Positions 46,816-55,942 of a stretch of DNA of 64,000 nt are shown here, piece after piece (the first letter of the stretch is position 1; each line of letters opens with the position of its first letter). The DNA comes from Archangium sp. Lineage in GTDB: Bacteria > Myxococcota > Myxococcia > Myxococcales > Myxococcaceae. A program made the position numbers and the translations under genes. The stretch is taken from NCBI GenBank assembly GCA_030695565.1, contig JAUYRZ010000007.1, positions 35,091 through 99,090 on the forward strand, given 5' to 3'. The notes under the pieces are model-generated. The model did no database searches and was not told where the DNA came from. It worked only from the letters and a program-made list of their open reading frames with translations.

Positions 46816-49686
46816 TCAGAAACAATCGTTGGCTGCGGGCGAAGGGGTGAGCCGGAGCACCGCGTTGCCCTGGTCCACCGCGATCAACAGGTTACCGGCC
46901 GGGTCGATGGTCAGGCCGCGCGGGCCGGGCAGACCTCGGGCGATCCGCTCCACGGTGGGGGCGGTGTTGGCGGGGTTGGTGGTGTCGATGGCGAAGAGGT
47001 CGCCGTTGCCGTCGTCCGAGACCAGCAGGCACCCGTTGGGCAGCAACTGCACGTCCCACAGGGCGTTGAAGCCACCGTTGGTGAGGGTGAAGACCTGCGA
47101 GGTGAAAGGGAAGAGGACACCGCCCGCTGCAGTGACGGTGCTGCGCGCAGCGATCAGCTGGTTGTTGTTGCCGTCGTCCACGAAGTACTCGACTGCATCG
47201 AAGAGTCGATCGTTCGTGGTGGACCACCCGTCTCGTACGGCGAGGCCGAACTGCGGGGCGCCCACGTTGAAGGCGCCATGCGTCACGGGCGGCGTGCCCG
47301 TGGTGAAGAACCGCCGCACGCTGTTGTCGCCGTCATTGGCGACCCACAGATCGGCGTCGTGGCCCTCGGCCAAAGTCGTCGCCGACCGCCCCAGGCCGGC
47401 CGTGACGCCGATCGACACGGTGTTGGCACCGGTCGGCTCCCCCGCGAGCTTCGTGAAGATGTTCAGCCTACCGGCATTCCCGGTGACCACGCTCGCTGCG
47501 ACGGGCGAAGACGGGTTGTTGTTGATCGCCGTGACCAGCGCTGCGGCCCTGATGGCGCCGGTGGCCCCGGCCGCAGTGAAGGGGGCGCAGAAGAGCGTCG
47601 GGGTCGCGACACAGGAGGCGTTGCTGTCGAGCTCATAGGTCAGCGCCACTCCATTCTGCGTGAAGGTGAGGCGGTCGCCGTCGGTCGCGCCCGATGCGTC
47701 GACCCACCCGCGCGCAGGCAAGGCGCTCAGCACTGCAAGCCCCCGTGCGGTGCCAGCTCCGAAGTTGGTCCAGGTCTGGAGAGGGCCGGGTGCCGCCGGG
47801 TCAAAGCTGAGGACCACCCCGTTGACGGAGCGGTCGCTCAGGAAGAGCCGTTCGCCGCTGCCGCTGGGCGCTCGCACCAGGAACTCGCCGAGCACGTTCG
47901 CGGCGGCCACCTGCGCGGTCCCGCCTGAGGGCACCTTGAGCAGTTGGTTGTTGCCGCGGTTGATGATGAAGAGCGCGCCCGTGGAGTCGAACGCGAGATC
48001 CGCGGGCCGATTGAGCAAGGGGGACGCCACCGCGGTGCTCAAGACGCGCCCACCCAACGCCACTCCGGTGTTCACGTAGAAGTTCACCGCCGCCGAGTTC
48101 TGAATGTTGCCCGCGCGGTCGAGCGCCATCGCCACCAGGGGCGAGGTCTCGATGGCGTTCGAGTTGACGGTGAACCGAAAGCGGATCGTCGCGCTGGCCT
48201 GGTTGGCTGCGACGAAGACCGTGCGGGTGCGCACCGATTGGGTCGACTCGAAGAAGATGTTGTAGGCGAGCTGGGCCAACGCCGAGTTGTCAGTGGCCCT
48301 CACGTCGAAATCGACCGAGTCGCCGCTCGAGACATCGCAACCGGTGGCGACGGGCCGTGAGGCGGGCGTGCAGGGGTTGCCATTGACGGTGATGTTCGCG
48401 ATGGAGACCTGCGGCGGCGTGTTGTCGAAGTTGAGCACGGTGATGAAGACGCTGCTCGAGGTCGCCGTGGCGCCCGTGGGCTGATGCGTCGCGGTGATGG
48501 CGAAGTTGTCTTCAGCGCTGAAGGTGACGCTGGCCTGGAAGGCGCCGTTGAAGCAGCTGGTCGCGCCAGGGGTGGGGCCGGTGGTGGTGGTGCCCGTGGT
48601 GGTGAAGCTCAAGTCGCCCGCGGTCGCCGGGGTGCACTCGATGGGGTTGCCAAAGACGTCGCGGACGCGCGCGAAGAGCCTGACGGGGCTCTGGGGGCTG
48701 GTCAGCGTGGCCGAGGCCACCAGCTCCACGAAGGCGGCGGGCGCCGTGCCGACGCTCAGGTTCAGCGAGCCCTTTTGCCCGACGCCCGCGAGGTAGAACG
48801 CCAGCGTCGAGTTGCCAGCGGTGGTGGCCCGGGTGAGCTTTCCTGCCCCTGAAACACCGTCTTCCACCACGACGGCGCCCGGGGCGCTGGTGAAGGCTGA
48901 GACCGGCCCGGTGGTGACGTTGCCATACAGGTCGACCACCTCGTAGGTGTACGAAGCGTCCTGGCCCGCCACGATGGTCAGCTGCGTGCCCAGGGGCACC
49001 CACGCGAGCTTCGAGAAGGAGTGACCGCTCGCCGGGCGCACGGTAAGGGGCAGGGTGTCGCTGACTGTGCCTGAGGTGGCCTTGAGCTGAAAGACGAAGT
49101 CTGCGCTCTTCACCGCCGAGAGATCGAAGGCGACGAACTGCCGGGTGCCCGCGAGTACGCCCTGGGCCTTGGTGACCGCAGGCATCGAGCCGGGGATGGT
49201 GAAGGTCGCCGCGAGTGCGGGCGTGCTCTCGAAGCTCACGACCGCGTCGGGCATTTCGTTGCCGTATTGATCGAAGACGACGGCGATGAGCCCGACCAGT
49301 TCACCCGCCCTCGCGACGGGCGCCGTGAGCGAGAGCTTGATGTTCGAGGCTTGCGGTGACGACTGATTGACCTTCACCACCGTCGCCTCAGAAGCGTTCC
49401 CCGCTGCGTCGGTGGCCGTCACGCTCAAGGTGTTCTCGACGTCCTTCTTCAGCTCGATTTCGGCGCGCCACCGCGCGGTGAACGTGTCGGCGGTGGTGGT
49501 GACCTCCGCTGCGCCGCCTGCAAGCTTCACCGTCGCGCCGAACTCGGCCGAGCCCGTCACCGAGATCTTCAGCCTGGGGGTGGGGCTCTCGAGGGGGTCG
49601 ACCACGGGCGCCGGAGGGGGCGTGGCGTCCTTCTCGGCACAGCTCCAGAAGAACGTCAGGGTCAGCGCGAGCAGCGAAAATCTCAT
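46816..49686 (-). CDS. Large lipoprotein: Ig-like repeats plus NHL/beta-propeller
   Basis: 956 residues from ATG 49686. Lipobox in ALTLTFFWSC. Ig-like (Big/cadherin-like) domains extend over about residues 35-520, with LSVTATDAAGNASEATVV, VVDLYGNVTTGPVSAF and DVFGNPIECTP as repeated landmarks. The C-terminal 400 residues resemble an NHL/SMP-30-type propeller (RPADLAFDSTGALFIINRGN; GPRGLTIDPAGNLLIAVDQG). It starts a single-gene unit divergent from the gene at 49799. A surface scaffold or binding role is likely; no catalytic motif is evident. Confidence 0.88.
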   Translation of the reverse strand: MRFSLLALTLTFFWSCAEKDATPPPAPVVDPLESPTPRLKISVTGSAEFGATVKLAGGAAEVTTTADTFTARWRAEIELKKDVENTLSVTATDAAGNASEATVVKVNQSSPQASNIKLSLTAPVARAGELVGLIAVVFDQYGNEMPDAVVSFESTPALAATFTIPGSMPAVTKAQGVLAGTRQFVAFDLSAVKSADFVFQLKATSGTVSDTLPLTVRPASGHSFSKLAWVPLGTQLTIVAGQDASYTYEVVDLYGNVTTGPVSAFTSAPGAVVVEDGVSGAGKLTRATTAGNSTLAFYLAGVGQKGSLNLSVGTAPAAFVELVASATLTSPQSPVRLFARVRDVFGNPIECTPATAGDLSFTTTGTTTTGPTPGATSCFNGAFQASVTFSAEDNFAITATHQPTGATATSSSVFITVLNFDNTPPQVSIANITVNGNPCTPASRPVATGCDVSSGDSVDFDVRATDNSALAQLAYNIFFESTQSVRTRTVFVAANQASATIRFRFTVNSNAIETSPLVAMALDRAGNIQNSAAVNFYVNTGVALGGRVLSTAVASPLLNRPADLAFDSTGALFIINRGNNQLLKVPSGGTAQVAAANVLGEFLVRAPSGSGERLFLSDRSVNGVVLSFDPAAPGPLQTWTNFGAGTARGLAVLSALPARGWVDASGATDGDRLTFTQNGVALTYELDSNASCVATPTLFCAPFTAAGATGAIRAAALVTAINNNPSSPVAASVVTGNAGRLNIFTKLAGEPTGANTVSIGVTAGLGRSATTLAEGHDADLWVANDGDNSVRRFFTTGTPPVTHGAFNVGAPQFGLAVRDGWSTTNDRLFDAVEYFVDDGNNNQLIAARSTVTAAGGVLFPFTSQVFTLTNGGFNALWDVQLLPNGCLLVSDDGNGDLFAIDTTNPANTAPTVERIARGLPGPRGLTIDPAGNLLIAVDQGNAVLRLTPSPAANDCF

Positions 49687-49798
49687 GTGCGAAACTCCAG
49701 GGGGATGACCGGCCACGAGGACAGGTGGCGCAGGGCTGCAGGGAGCAGGCACCTGACGGCCGTGCCTTCTGGGGGCAGCCCCGGGCCACAGCTTCCCC

Positions 49799-50587
49799 AT
49801 GCACCTCCGATTGACCCGTTGGCTGACAGCTGCGCTCCTCCTGACGGCGCTCCATGCCGTTGCAGCGCCCACCAAAAAGAAGAAGGTCTCGGCCCCGCCC
49901 CCCGCGGCGAAGGTGGAGTCGGAGCTCAAATCAGCGCCCACGCTTTCACCCGTGGTGGCCGAGCCCGAAGCCCCGGCGCCGCTCAGCGCGCCCCCGCCGG
50001 TCGTTCAGCGCGAACCCGAACCTGAGCTCACGCCGTTGCCAAAGCTCGGCCGCCGCGCTGGCGTGAGCGTGCAGGCGACCGGGGGCGTGCTCGTGCCGTT
50101 CTCTTCATTGGGCGTCGGCGGCAGAGCAGAGCTGCGCGCGGCGTACTGGCTGGAAAAGCTGCCGCTGGCGTTGAGCGTGGGAGTGGCCTTCGAGCAGCAC
50201 ACCTCGCGCAGCGCCGCGCGCTTCGCCCCGCCCGCCGGGGGGTTCGATGAGGCCGCGGTCGACAATCAGACGCTGCTCCCCCTCGAGCTGAGCCTGCTCG
50301 CCGCGCTCTTTTCCGACGCCAGCAACCGGGTCCACCTGGGCGCGGGCTACGCGCTGCTGCCGGTCTGGAGCCAGACGCTCGCCCTGGGCAGCGAGGTGTT
50401 GGAGCGCGGTGTCGGGCACGAGGTCGCAGCCGAGGCGGGTTACACCCGCAGGTGGGGCGCTCTCGAGCTGACTCTCAGGCTTCGGTACTCCGTTCGCCGC
50501 ACAGCCGTGGGTGCACGCAGCGCGAGCCTCGAGCTGCCCTGGTACCAGACCTTCGGGGCGCTCGCGGGCCTGGGCTTCTGGCTTTAG
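49799..50587 (+). CDS. Exported outer membrane-type protein
   Basis: 262 residues from ATG 49799. Signal peptide (RWLTAALLLTALHAVAA) then a Pro/Ala/Lys linker to about residue 80. The rest is strand-rich (GVSVQATGGVLVPFSSLGVG; LALSVGVAFEQHTSRS; LELTLRLRYSVRR), ending FGALAGLGFWL, consistent with an eight-stranded barrel. Stop lies four bases from the convergent Cys-rich lipoprotein gene. Not assigned to a family. Confidence 0.75.
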   Translation: MHLRLTRWLTAALLLTALHAVAAPTKKKKVSAPPPAAKVESELKSAPTLSPVVAEPEAPAPLSAPPPVVQREPEPELTPLPKLGRRAGVSVQATGGVLVPFSSLGVGGRAELRAAYWLEKLPLALSVGVAFEQHTSRSAARFAPPAGGFDEAAVDNQTLLPLELSLLAALFSDASNRVHLGAGYALLPVWSQTLALGSEVLERGVGHEVAAEAGYTRRWGALELTLRLRYSVRRTAVGARSASLELPWYQTFGALAGLGFWL

Positions 50588-50591
50588 AAAA

Positions 50592-51137
50592 TCAGCGGCA
50601 CGCGCCCCGCAGGCAGACTCCGCCCGATGGGCAGTCGGCGTTTTGAATGCAAGCCTCGCATCGCCCGATGGCCTGGTGACACCTCGGGGTCGTGCCACCG
50701 CAGTCCTCGTCGCGCAAACAGGCCACACAGCGACCGAGTGGCACGTCGCAGAACAGGCCCTCGACACAGTCGTCCGCGTCGCTGCACATCGCGCAGACAT
50801 TCGAGCGGCAGCTTCCGACGAACCCCGGGCAGTCGTTGCCATCGACACACGACTGCACGCACAGCGGCGCTGAGGGGCTGCAGAACGCGGGGCTGGTGCA
50901 CCCGATCGCCCCCCGACACGGTACGCAGCGCCGCGTGACCGGGTCGCACGCGGGGCTGGCTCCGGTGCAGTGGGAGTCGAGGACGCACTCGACGCACTCC
51001 GAGTTGGTGTCGCAGACCGACGGCGATGGGCAGCCAGCGTCGGCCCCGCACGTTCGCGAACTGCGGGGAAATACCACTGCGATGCTGCCGCAACCGCTCA
51101 GCAAGCAGACGCCGAGGACCGCTGCGAGCGACCTCAT
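50592..51137 (-). CDS. Cys-rich lipoprotein, last gene of the sigma operon
   Basis: 181 residues from ATG 51137, overlapping the FecR gene's stop by four bases. Lipobox CLLSGC. About 26 Cys in modules such as CDTNSECVECVLDSHC, CVPCRGAIGC and CVACLRDEDC, like Dickkopf/TNFR-type disulfide knots common in myxobacterial surface lipoproteins. Being in the operon of an ECF sigma factor suggests that it is either a regulated product or a signal-sensing component. Confidence 0.82.
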   Translation of the reverse strand: MRSLAAVLGVCLLSGCGSIAVVFPRSSRTCGADAGCPSPSVCDTNSECVECVLDSHCTGASPACDPVTRRCVPCRGAIGCTSPAFCSPSAPLCVQSCVDGNDCPGFVGSCRSNVCAMCSDADDCVEGLFCDVPLGRCVACLRDEDCGGTTPRCHQAIGRCEACIQNADCPSGGVCLRGACR

Positions 51138-52096
51138 TGCGGCTCCAGCACCAGCTGCTCAGCGTCGGCCCGGCCGAAGCCCATGGGGAACCGCTGCAGG
51201 TATTCAGAGGCCACCTTCCGCGCCGCCGTTCGATCGGTCGCCGAGAGCCATTTCATCTTTTGAACCAATGCCGTCTCCGCCAGAGGCGAGAGCGGGTCGG
51301 CCAGCACGCCTTCGAGCTTCTTGACGGCTGCGCTGACGTCGCCCGCGCGCTGCAGGGTGAGGGCCTGCAGGTACAGCGCGTTCTGCAGGGCGAGTCGGTC
51401 CGCGTCCTTCTCGGGGCGCGGCGGTGCGGTGAGTCGATGGGTGACGATGGGTCGAATGGGCTGCGGCGTGGGCGTGGGCGTGGGCGTGGGCGGGGCCAGC
51501 GGCGCGGGCGCCGGCGCCGGATTGCAGCGCGGCCAGCGCTCTCCGGCCAGAAGCGCCGGGCCTGCGGTGATCACCACCGAGCCTTCGGTCACCTCGACCT
51601 GGGAGCGGCCGTCGCAGCCGGCACCCGGTGTGACCCGAAAGCGCCCAAGCCGCGTGGCCACCTCGGTGTCACCTGTCTCGAGAAAGAAGGCCACGTCACG
51701 CGAAATAACCTCGGCTGCGACCTCACCGCGGCGCACCACCACCCGGGCCCCGTCATCGCGCACCTGCACCGCGCTTCGAGGGCGCAGGTGGACCCGCACG
51801 CTGGCAGAGAGCTGCAGCGTGAGCGGGGCGTCACCGCTCTCCACCACCTCTGGCCGCGCCTCGACCGTGGGCCGAGCCGCGAACCACCCACCGGCCCCCA
51901 GGAGCAGGGCCAGGCTCGCTGCGAGGGCCATTCGCCAACCGGTGCCCGGGCGCGCGGGCGCCGCCACCGGCTTGCTGAGCGCCGCCTCGAGCAGCGCGAC
52001 GGTGCGCGCGCGGGCCTCGGGTGTGTCGGGGAGGTCCGTGATCTCGTCGAGGGCTGCCTTCTGAACGTGCGCCAGCAATTCGTCGTTCGTCTTCAT
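51134..52096 (-). CDS. FecR-domain anti-sigma-type protein with TPR-like C-terminus
   Basis: 320 residues from ATG 52096. An N-terminal cytosolic helix (about 1-50), one membrane helix (MALAASLALLLGAGGWFAA, about 55-73), a FecR-like periplasmic domain (SVRVHLRPRSAVQVRDDGAR, RRGEVAAEVI, VEVTEGSVVI), a Pro/Thr linker and TPR-like helices at the end (LQNALYLQALTLQRAGDVSA). The layout is that of FecR-type transmembrane anti-sigma factors, which bind sigma in the cytosol and sense a partner outside. It overlaps the sigma gene by four bases. Confidence 0.88.
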   Translation of the reverse strand: MKTNDELLAHVQKAALDEITDLPDTPEARARTVALLEAALSKPVAAPARPGTGWRMALAASLALLLGAGGWFAARPTVEARPEVVESGDAPLTLQLSASVRVHLRPRSAVQVRDDGARVVVRRGEVAAEVISRDVAFFLETGDTEVATRLGRFRVTPGAGCDGRSQVEVTEGSVVITAGPALLAGERWPRCNPAPAPAPLAPPTPTPTPTPQPIRPIVTHRLTAPPRPEKDADRLALQNALYLQALTLQRAGDVSAAVKKLEGVLADPLSPLAETALVQKMKWLSATDRTAARKVASEYLQRFPMGFGRADAEQLVLEPQ

Positions 52097-52785
52097 CGCC
52101 CGGCCTCCTCTCGCAGCGCAGCCAACAACTCAGGCTCGGCGTTCAACGCGATGTGAACATCGTTTCGACCGCGAACGAGCCGCGACTGAGCGTTGGCAAC
52201 GGTGATCGCCAGAATGTCTGCGATCTCCTTGAGCTCGAAGCCGTGCACGTCATGCAGCAAGAAGACCTGCACCCGACTCGGGTTCAGCAAGGCGAGCACC
52301 TCGCTGACTCTTCGGAGCGCCTGGCGCCGGAGCGTCGTCAGCAACGGCCCGTCACTCGGGTTGCTCGGGTGCTCGACGGGCGCTTCGGAGTCGTCGTCGG
52401 TCGAGCCCAGTGCGGCAAAGCGCGCCTCGAGTTTGACCCGCCGGAGCCGCTGATAAACGGTGCGCGCCGCGATCGTCGCGGCCCAGGCGTCGAGGCTGCG
52501 CACCTGGGGACGGGCGCGGAGGGACACCACCAGCTCCATGAAGGTCTGTTGCACCAGGTCTTCGTGCTCCGTGGAGCGGGGCGCCAGTCGGCGGATGGTG
52601 CGGCTGACCACGGGGCGAAGCCGGTCGTAGAGCACCACCGCGCGGCTGGCGTTCCCAGCGGCCACCGCTTCGATGAGCGAAGCGTCGTCGTCAGTGTCGT
52701 CGACGATGCGCAGCGGGGTGCGCGATGGCGTGATGGTTCGAGGCAGCACGACAGAAGGTGGCGTGGGTCGTGATTCAGAAGGCAT
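52093..52785 (-). CDS. ECF-family RNA polymerase sigma factor
   Basis: 230 residues from ATG 52785. Region 2 has EDLVQQTFMELVVSLRARP and a DAWAATIAARTVYQRLRR segment; region 4 has VQVFLLHDVHGFELKEIADI and VANAQSRLVRGR. The N-terminal 40 residues are a Pro/Thr/Ser-rich tail. The overlap with the FecR-type gene indicates a sigma/anti-sigma pair. The gene upstream encodes a barrel-like protein 6 bp away. Confidence 0.93.
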   Translation of the reverse strand: MPSESRPTPPSVVLPRTITPSRTPLRIVDDTDDDASLIEAVAAGNASRAVVLYDRLRPVVSRTIRRLAPRSTEHEDLVQQTFMELVVSLRARPQVRSLDAWAATIAARTVYQRLRRVKLEARFAALGSTDDDSEAPVEHPSNPSDGPLLTTLRRQALRRVSEVLALLNPSRVQVFLLHDVHGFELKEIADILAITVANAQSRLVRGRNDVHIALNAEPELLAALREEAGR

Positions 52786-52791
52786 CAGCGC

Positions 52792-53634
52792 TTACAGCTC
52801 TGCAAAGTAGCCCACTTCAGGGCGAACCCAGGCCGGGCCGACGGTGCCCAGGAGCGCTTCACCCACAAAGACAGACAAGCTGCTGGGAATGAAATGCCCC
52901 GTCACCGCGAAGCGAAAGCCGTGGTGCGGCCCCACCTCGAGGCGCCCTTCGGCCGCGACGCGGAGCAATGGCAGCCAGGTGGTCAGACTCACCCCGTCGC
53001 GGCTGAGGATCGGAGCGGTCACGCCCCCTCCGACAACGGCCGCGGTGGAGAAGGCGCCCCGACTCAAGGGAACGGCGAGCTCGACGAAGAAGGATGGCTG
53101 AACGAGGGTGGTCGAAGGCGCCGCGAACAAGCCCACCTCGGCCCCCACGCCGAGCTGCAGTGGCGCCACGAGCTCGCGGCGCAGCCTCACCCCCAGACCC
53201 CCGCCGGGCTGGAGCCCCGGGAGATCGAGCCCTCCGAAGAGCGAGGCATCGAGGGTCCATGCAGCGTGCCCCTGCAGCACGGGCGCCTGCGGGGCGGGCG
53301 GTTTGAGAGACTCGAGGTCGGCCTCTCGCTCTCGCATCATCGCAGCGAGCGTGAACGCGACCGCCTTGGCCCGGTCCCTCGGGGCGTCTGACGAGGTGAA
53401 GCGCAAGAGCCGCCGAAGATCGCCCGCGATGCGCGCTGTGTGCAGCACCACCTCGACCTCGAGCCCGCCGCTCTTGTTCGTCACCCAGGCCACGGTGCGG
53501 CCGGGGGGCGCGTTGGGCCCGAGCAACACCTCGGGCACGGCCCCTGGGAAGGCCAGAGGTAGCACCACATTCAAGTCGCTCTGAAAGGGAGTCAACAGCT
53601 CACCGACGAGCAGGACCAGCAGGGTCGTGGTCAC
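52792..53634 (-). CDS. Outer membrane-type protein, first gene of the sigma operon
   Basis: 280 residues from GTG 53634. Signal-like N-terminus (TTTLLVLLVGELLTPFQS). Strands from about residue 120 on alternate in barrel fashion (WTLDASLFGGLDLPGLQP; LRVAAEGRLEVGPHHGFRFA), ending GPAWVRPEVGYFAEL. Together with the sigma factor, the FecR-type protein and the Cys-rich lipoprotein it makes a four-gene unit that resembles an outer-membrane-signal to sigma pathway. Confidence 0.75.
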   Translation of the reverse strand: MTTTLLVLLVGELLTPFQSDLNVVLPLAFPGAVPEVLLGPNAPPGRTVAWVTNKSGGLEVEVVLHTARIAGDLRRLLRFTSSDAPRDRAKAVAFTLAAMMREREADLESLKPPAPQAPVLQGHAAWTLDASLFGGLDLPGLQPGGGLGVRLRRELVAPLQLGVGAEVGLFAAPSTTLVQPSFFVELAVPLSRGAFSTAAVVGGGVTAPILSRDGVSLTTWLPLLRVAAEGRLEVGPHHGFRFAVTGHFIPSSLSVFVGEALLGTVGPAWVRPEVGYFAEL

Positions 53635-53725
53635 GTCGATGAATAGTCACACGAACCTCGAAGCAGACCAAGAGCGTCACCCGACGCCTGCCCAGGAGGG
53701 GCTCGGGCCACTTCGACTGCACGCC

Positions 53726-53869
53726 ATGTCGACCGTCGCCGATGACATCAAGACGTTCCTCGCGCTGCACCACCGCCTCGCTCTGCTGAGCGCCGCCGAG
53801 CGTCAACAGTACGAAACCCTCAAGGAACGTGTGCAGGCCGCGCTGCAGCAGCCTGCCGGTGAGCGCTGA
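53726..53869 (+). CDS. Small helical protein
   Basis: 47 residues from ATG 53726: MSTVADDIKTFLALHHRL then AERQQYETLKERVQAALQ. It resembles the N-terminal helical part of myxobacterial PilZ or two-component helper proteins without the rest. The frame is also open to ATG 53639 but that extension lacks family-like residues. Moderate support. Confidence 0.45.
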   Translation: MSTVADDIKTFLALHHRLALLSAAERQQYETLKERVQAALQQPAGER

Positions 53870-53965
53870 GATCAAAAAACAAGAAAGCCGTGCCTGTCGG
53901 CGCCCGCCTCCGGCCACCTCTCCAGGTTGTCGCTCGCCCTGTCGGCCCACCCAGAGGAGAAGTCG

Positions 53966-55942
53966 ATGCGCTCTATCGTGCTGTCGGTCGCCTGCATGCT
54001 GCTGTCCGCGTGCTCCTGCAACAACGTGGTGATCAACGCCGACGGAGGGGCCCTCGACGGCGGTTCGGGTTCCCAGGGCGGCGGCATGGGCACGGCGAGC
54101 GGGGGCGGGGGCGGTGCGACGGCCTCTTGCGGCAACCCCGGAGAAGCCTGCTGTGCCGGCAACACCTGTGGAGCGGGTGGTTGTTGTCTGGGCAGCGCCT
54201 GCGTCGGTGCCGGGGTCAGCTGCGGCGGCGCGCTGGGCGTCTGCTCCGCCGGGAGCTGTGGCACCTGCGGCGGGTTGGGCGAGGCGTGTTGTGCCAACGC
54301 CCAGTGCACGTCTGGCGGGAGCGCTTGCGTGGCGGGCACGTGCGCTGCTTGTGGTGGGCTCGGCCAGGCGTGCTGCGGCAACGACACCTGCACGCTGGCG
54401 GGCGCGACCTGCCGAAACGCGACCTGCACGGTGTGCGGCGGGCCGGGCGAGGCCTGCTGCGCGGGTCGACAGTGCGACTCGAACGCGGTGTGCGCCGGCG
54501 GGGGTGGGGGCACCTGCGCGGTGTGCGGAGGCCCGGGCCAGCCGTGTTGCGCGGGAGACGCCTGTGGAGGCGGCGGGTGCTGCGTGAACAACGCCTGCAT
54601 CGCCCCTGCCGCGACCTGCCCCGTCATCGGCGGGGCGTGCACCAACGGGAGCTGCGGCACGTGCGGCGCGCTGAGCCAGTCGTGCTGCCCGGGCGGGTCG
54701 TGCACCGCGGGCGGCGTCACCTGCTCGGCCGCCACCAGCTGCGTGTCGTGTGGCGGCGCGGGCCAGCCCTGTTGTCGCGGTGATGTCTGCACCGCCGCCG
54801 CCACGGCTTGCAACAACGGCGCGTGCGCAGCGTGCGGCGGGCCGGGTCAGCCGTGCTGTCCGGGCGCGGTGTGCGGTGGCGGCACCGTGTGTGGTGGCGG
54901 GCTGTGCGAGGCCTGTGGCGGCGTCGGCCAGCCCTGCTGCGCGGGGAGCGCCTGCGCCGCGGGCTGCTGCGATGCGAACGGCACCGACCGCTGCATCGCC
55001 TCAGGCAGCACCTGCTCTCCGGGCGATCTCTGTCTTCCCTCGGGCCAGTGTGCCGGCTGCGGTGGCCTGGGTCAGCCGTGCTGCGGCGGCACGACGTGTG
55101 GCGGCGCCAACGTCGTCTGCGCGGCTGGCGCCTGCGCGAGCTGCGGCGTCGCCTTTCAGCCGGCCTGCCCCGGCAGTGCCTGTCTGGCGGGCGGCTGCTT
55201 CGACGCCGCTTCGGGCACCTGCCTTCCGTCTGGCGCTGACGGCCCCGGCGGCACCGTGTGCAAGGCGGGAACCCTGGTGGCTTGCGGCGGGCCCAGCCAA
55301 CCGTGCTGCGCGAACAGCACATGTGGGGCAGCGGGCTGCTGCGCGGGCACCACCTGCGTAGCCGACGCGGCGAGCTGCGGTGCGGGCCTGGGGGTATGCG
55401 CCGCCGGCGCGTGCTCGACCTGCGGTGGCAACGGCTCGCAGTGCTGCCCCAGCGTGGGCCCCGCGAACGACTTCTGCACGGCGGGGGGCGCGGCTTGTAA
55501 CGGCAACGACTGCGCGACGTGTGGTGGGCCGGGGCAGCCGTGCTGCAACGGCAACAGCTGCAACAACGGAGGGTGCTGCAACAACGACGTCAACGGCGGC
55601 ACGTGCGTCTCGGCCGGGGCCGCCTGCGGTGCGGGGCTGGGAACCTGCCAGGGCGGCGGCTGCGTCTCGGGGGCGCTCTCCTGCGGGCGCCTCGGCCAGC
55701 GCGAGTGTCCAGGTGACGTGGCGTGCACCGCACCCTCGACGGTCGCCGATAACGGGTTCTGCGTGGCTTGCGGCGGCGTGGGCCAGCGGTGCTGCGAGTC
55801 GGCTTCTGGTCGGTACTGCGGCGCGGGCGCGGTGTGCGGCAACAACCAGCAATGCGAACCGTGTGGCGCTGCGACCCAACTATGTTGTCTTGGCCGGTTC
55901 TGTGACACCGGCCAGGCGTGTGGCAACGGGCGTTGCAACTGA
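53966..55942 (+). CDS. Lipoprotein with 17 Cys-rich CGGxGQPCC repeats
   Basis: 658 residues from ATG 53966; AGAGGAGAA lies just upstream. Lipoprotein signal (VACMLLSACSC), a Gly/Ser linker, then at least 17 units of the form CGGPGQPCC followed by a short CxxxxC segment (for example CGGLGQACC, CGGVGQPCC, CGGPSQPCC). More than 100 Cys occur, most in pairs, consistent with a rod of small disulfide knots. Units vary at most positions but keep the CC pairs, so selection is evident. The C-terminus (GQACGNGRCN) is intact. Function unknown; a stiff extracellular fibre or metal sink are options. Confidence 0.88.
   Translation: MRSIVLSVACMLLSACSCNNVVINADGGALDGGSGSQGGGMGTASGGGGGATASCGNPGEACCAGNTCGAGGCCLGSACVGAGVSCGGALGVCSAGSCGTCGGLGEACCANAQCTSGGSACVAGTCAACGGLGQACCGNDTCTLAGATCRNATCTVCGGPGEACCAGRQCDSNAVCAGGGGGTCAVCGGPGQPCCAGDACGGGGCCVNNACIAPAATCPVIGGACTNGSCGTCGALSQSCCPGGSCTAGGVTCSAATSCVSCGGAGQPCCRGDVCTAAATACNNGACAACGGPGQPCCPGAVCGGGTVCGGGLCEACGGVGQPCCAGSACAAGCCDANGTDRCIASGSTCSPGDLCLPSGQCAGCGGLGQPCCGGTTCGGANVVCAAGACASCGVAFQPACPGSACLAGGCFDAASGTCLPSGADGPGGTVCKAGTLVACGGPSQPCCANSTCGAAGCCAGTTCVADAASCGAGLGVCAAGACSTCGGNGSQCCPSVGPANDFCTAGGAACNGNDCATCGGPGQPCCNGNSCNNGGCCNNDVNGGTCVSAGAACGAGLGTCQGGGCVSGALSCGRLGQRECPGDVACTAPSTVADNGFCVACGGVGQRCCESASGRYCGAGAVCGNNQQCEPCGAATQLCCLGRFCDTGQACGNGRCN

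Noticed and set aside
46807-47928. 373-codon plus-strand frame
   Set aside because: Antisense to the large Ig/propeller lipoprotein; Arg/Gly-rich shadow without domain.
53927-53966. Upstream start for the Cys-repeat lipoprotein
   Set aside because: The signal peptide begins at ATG 53966 with a ribosome site upstream; extra residues would precede it.
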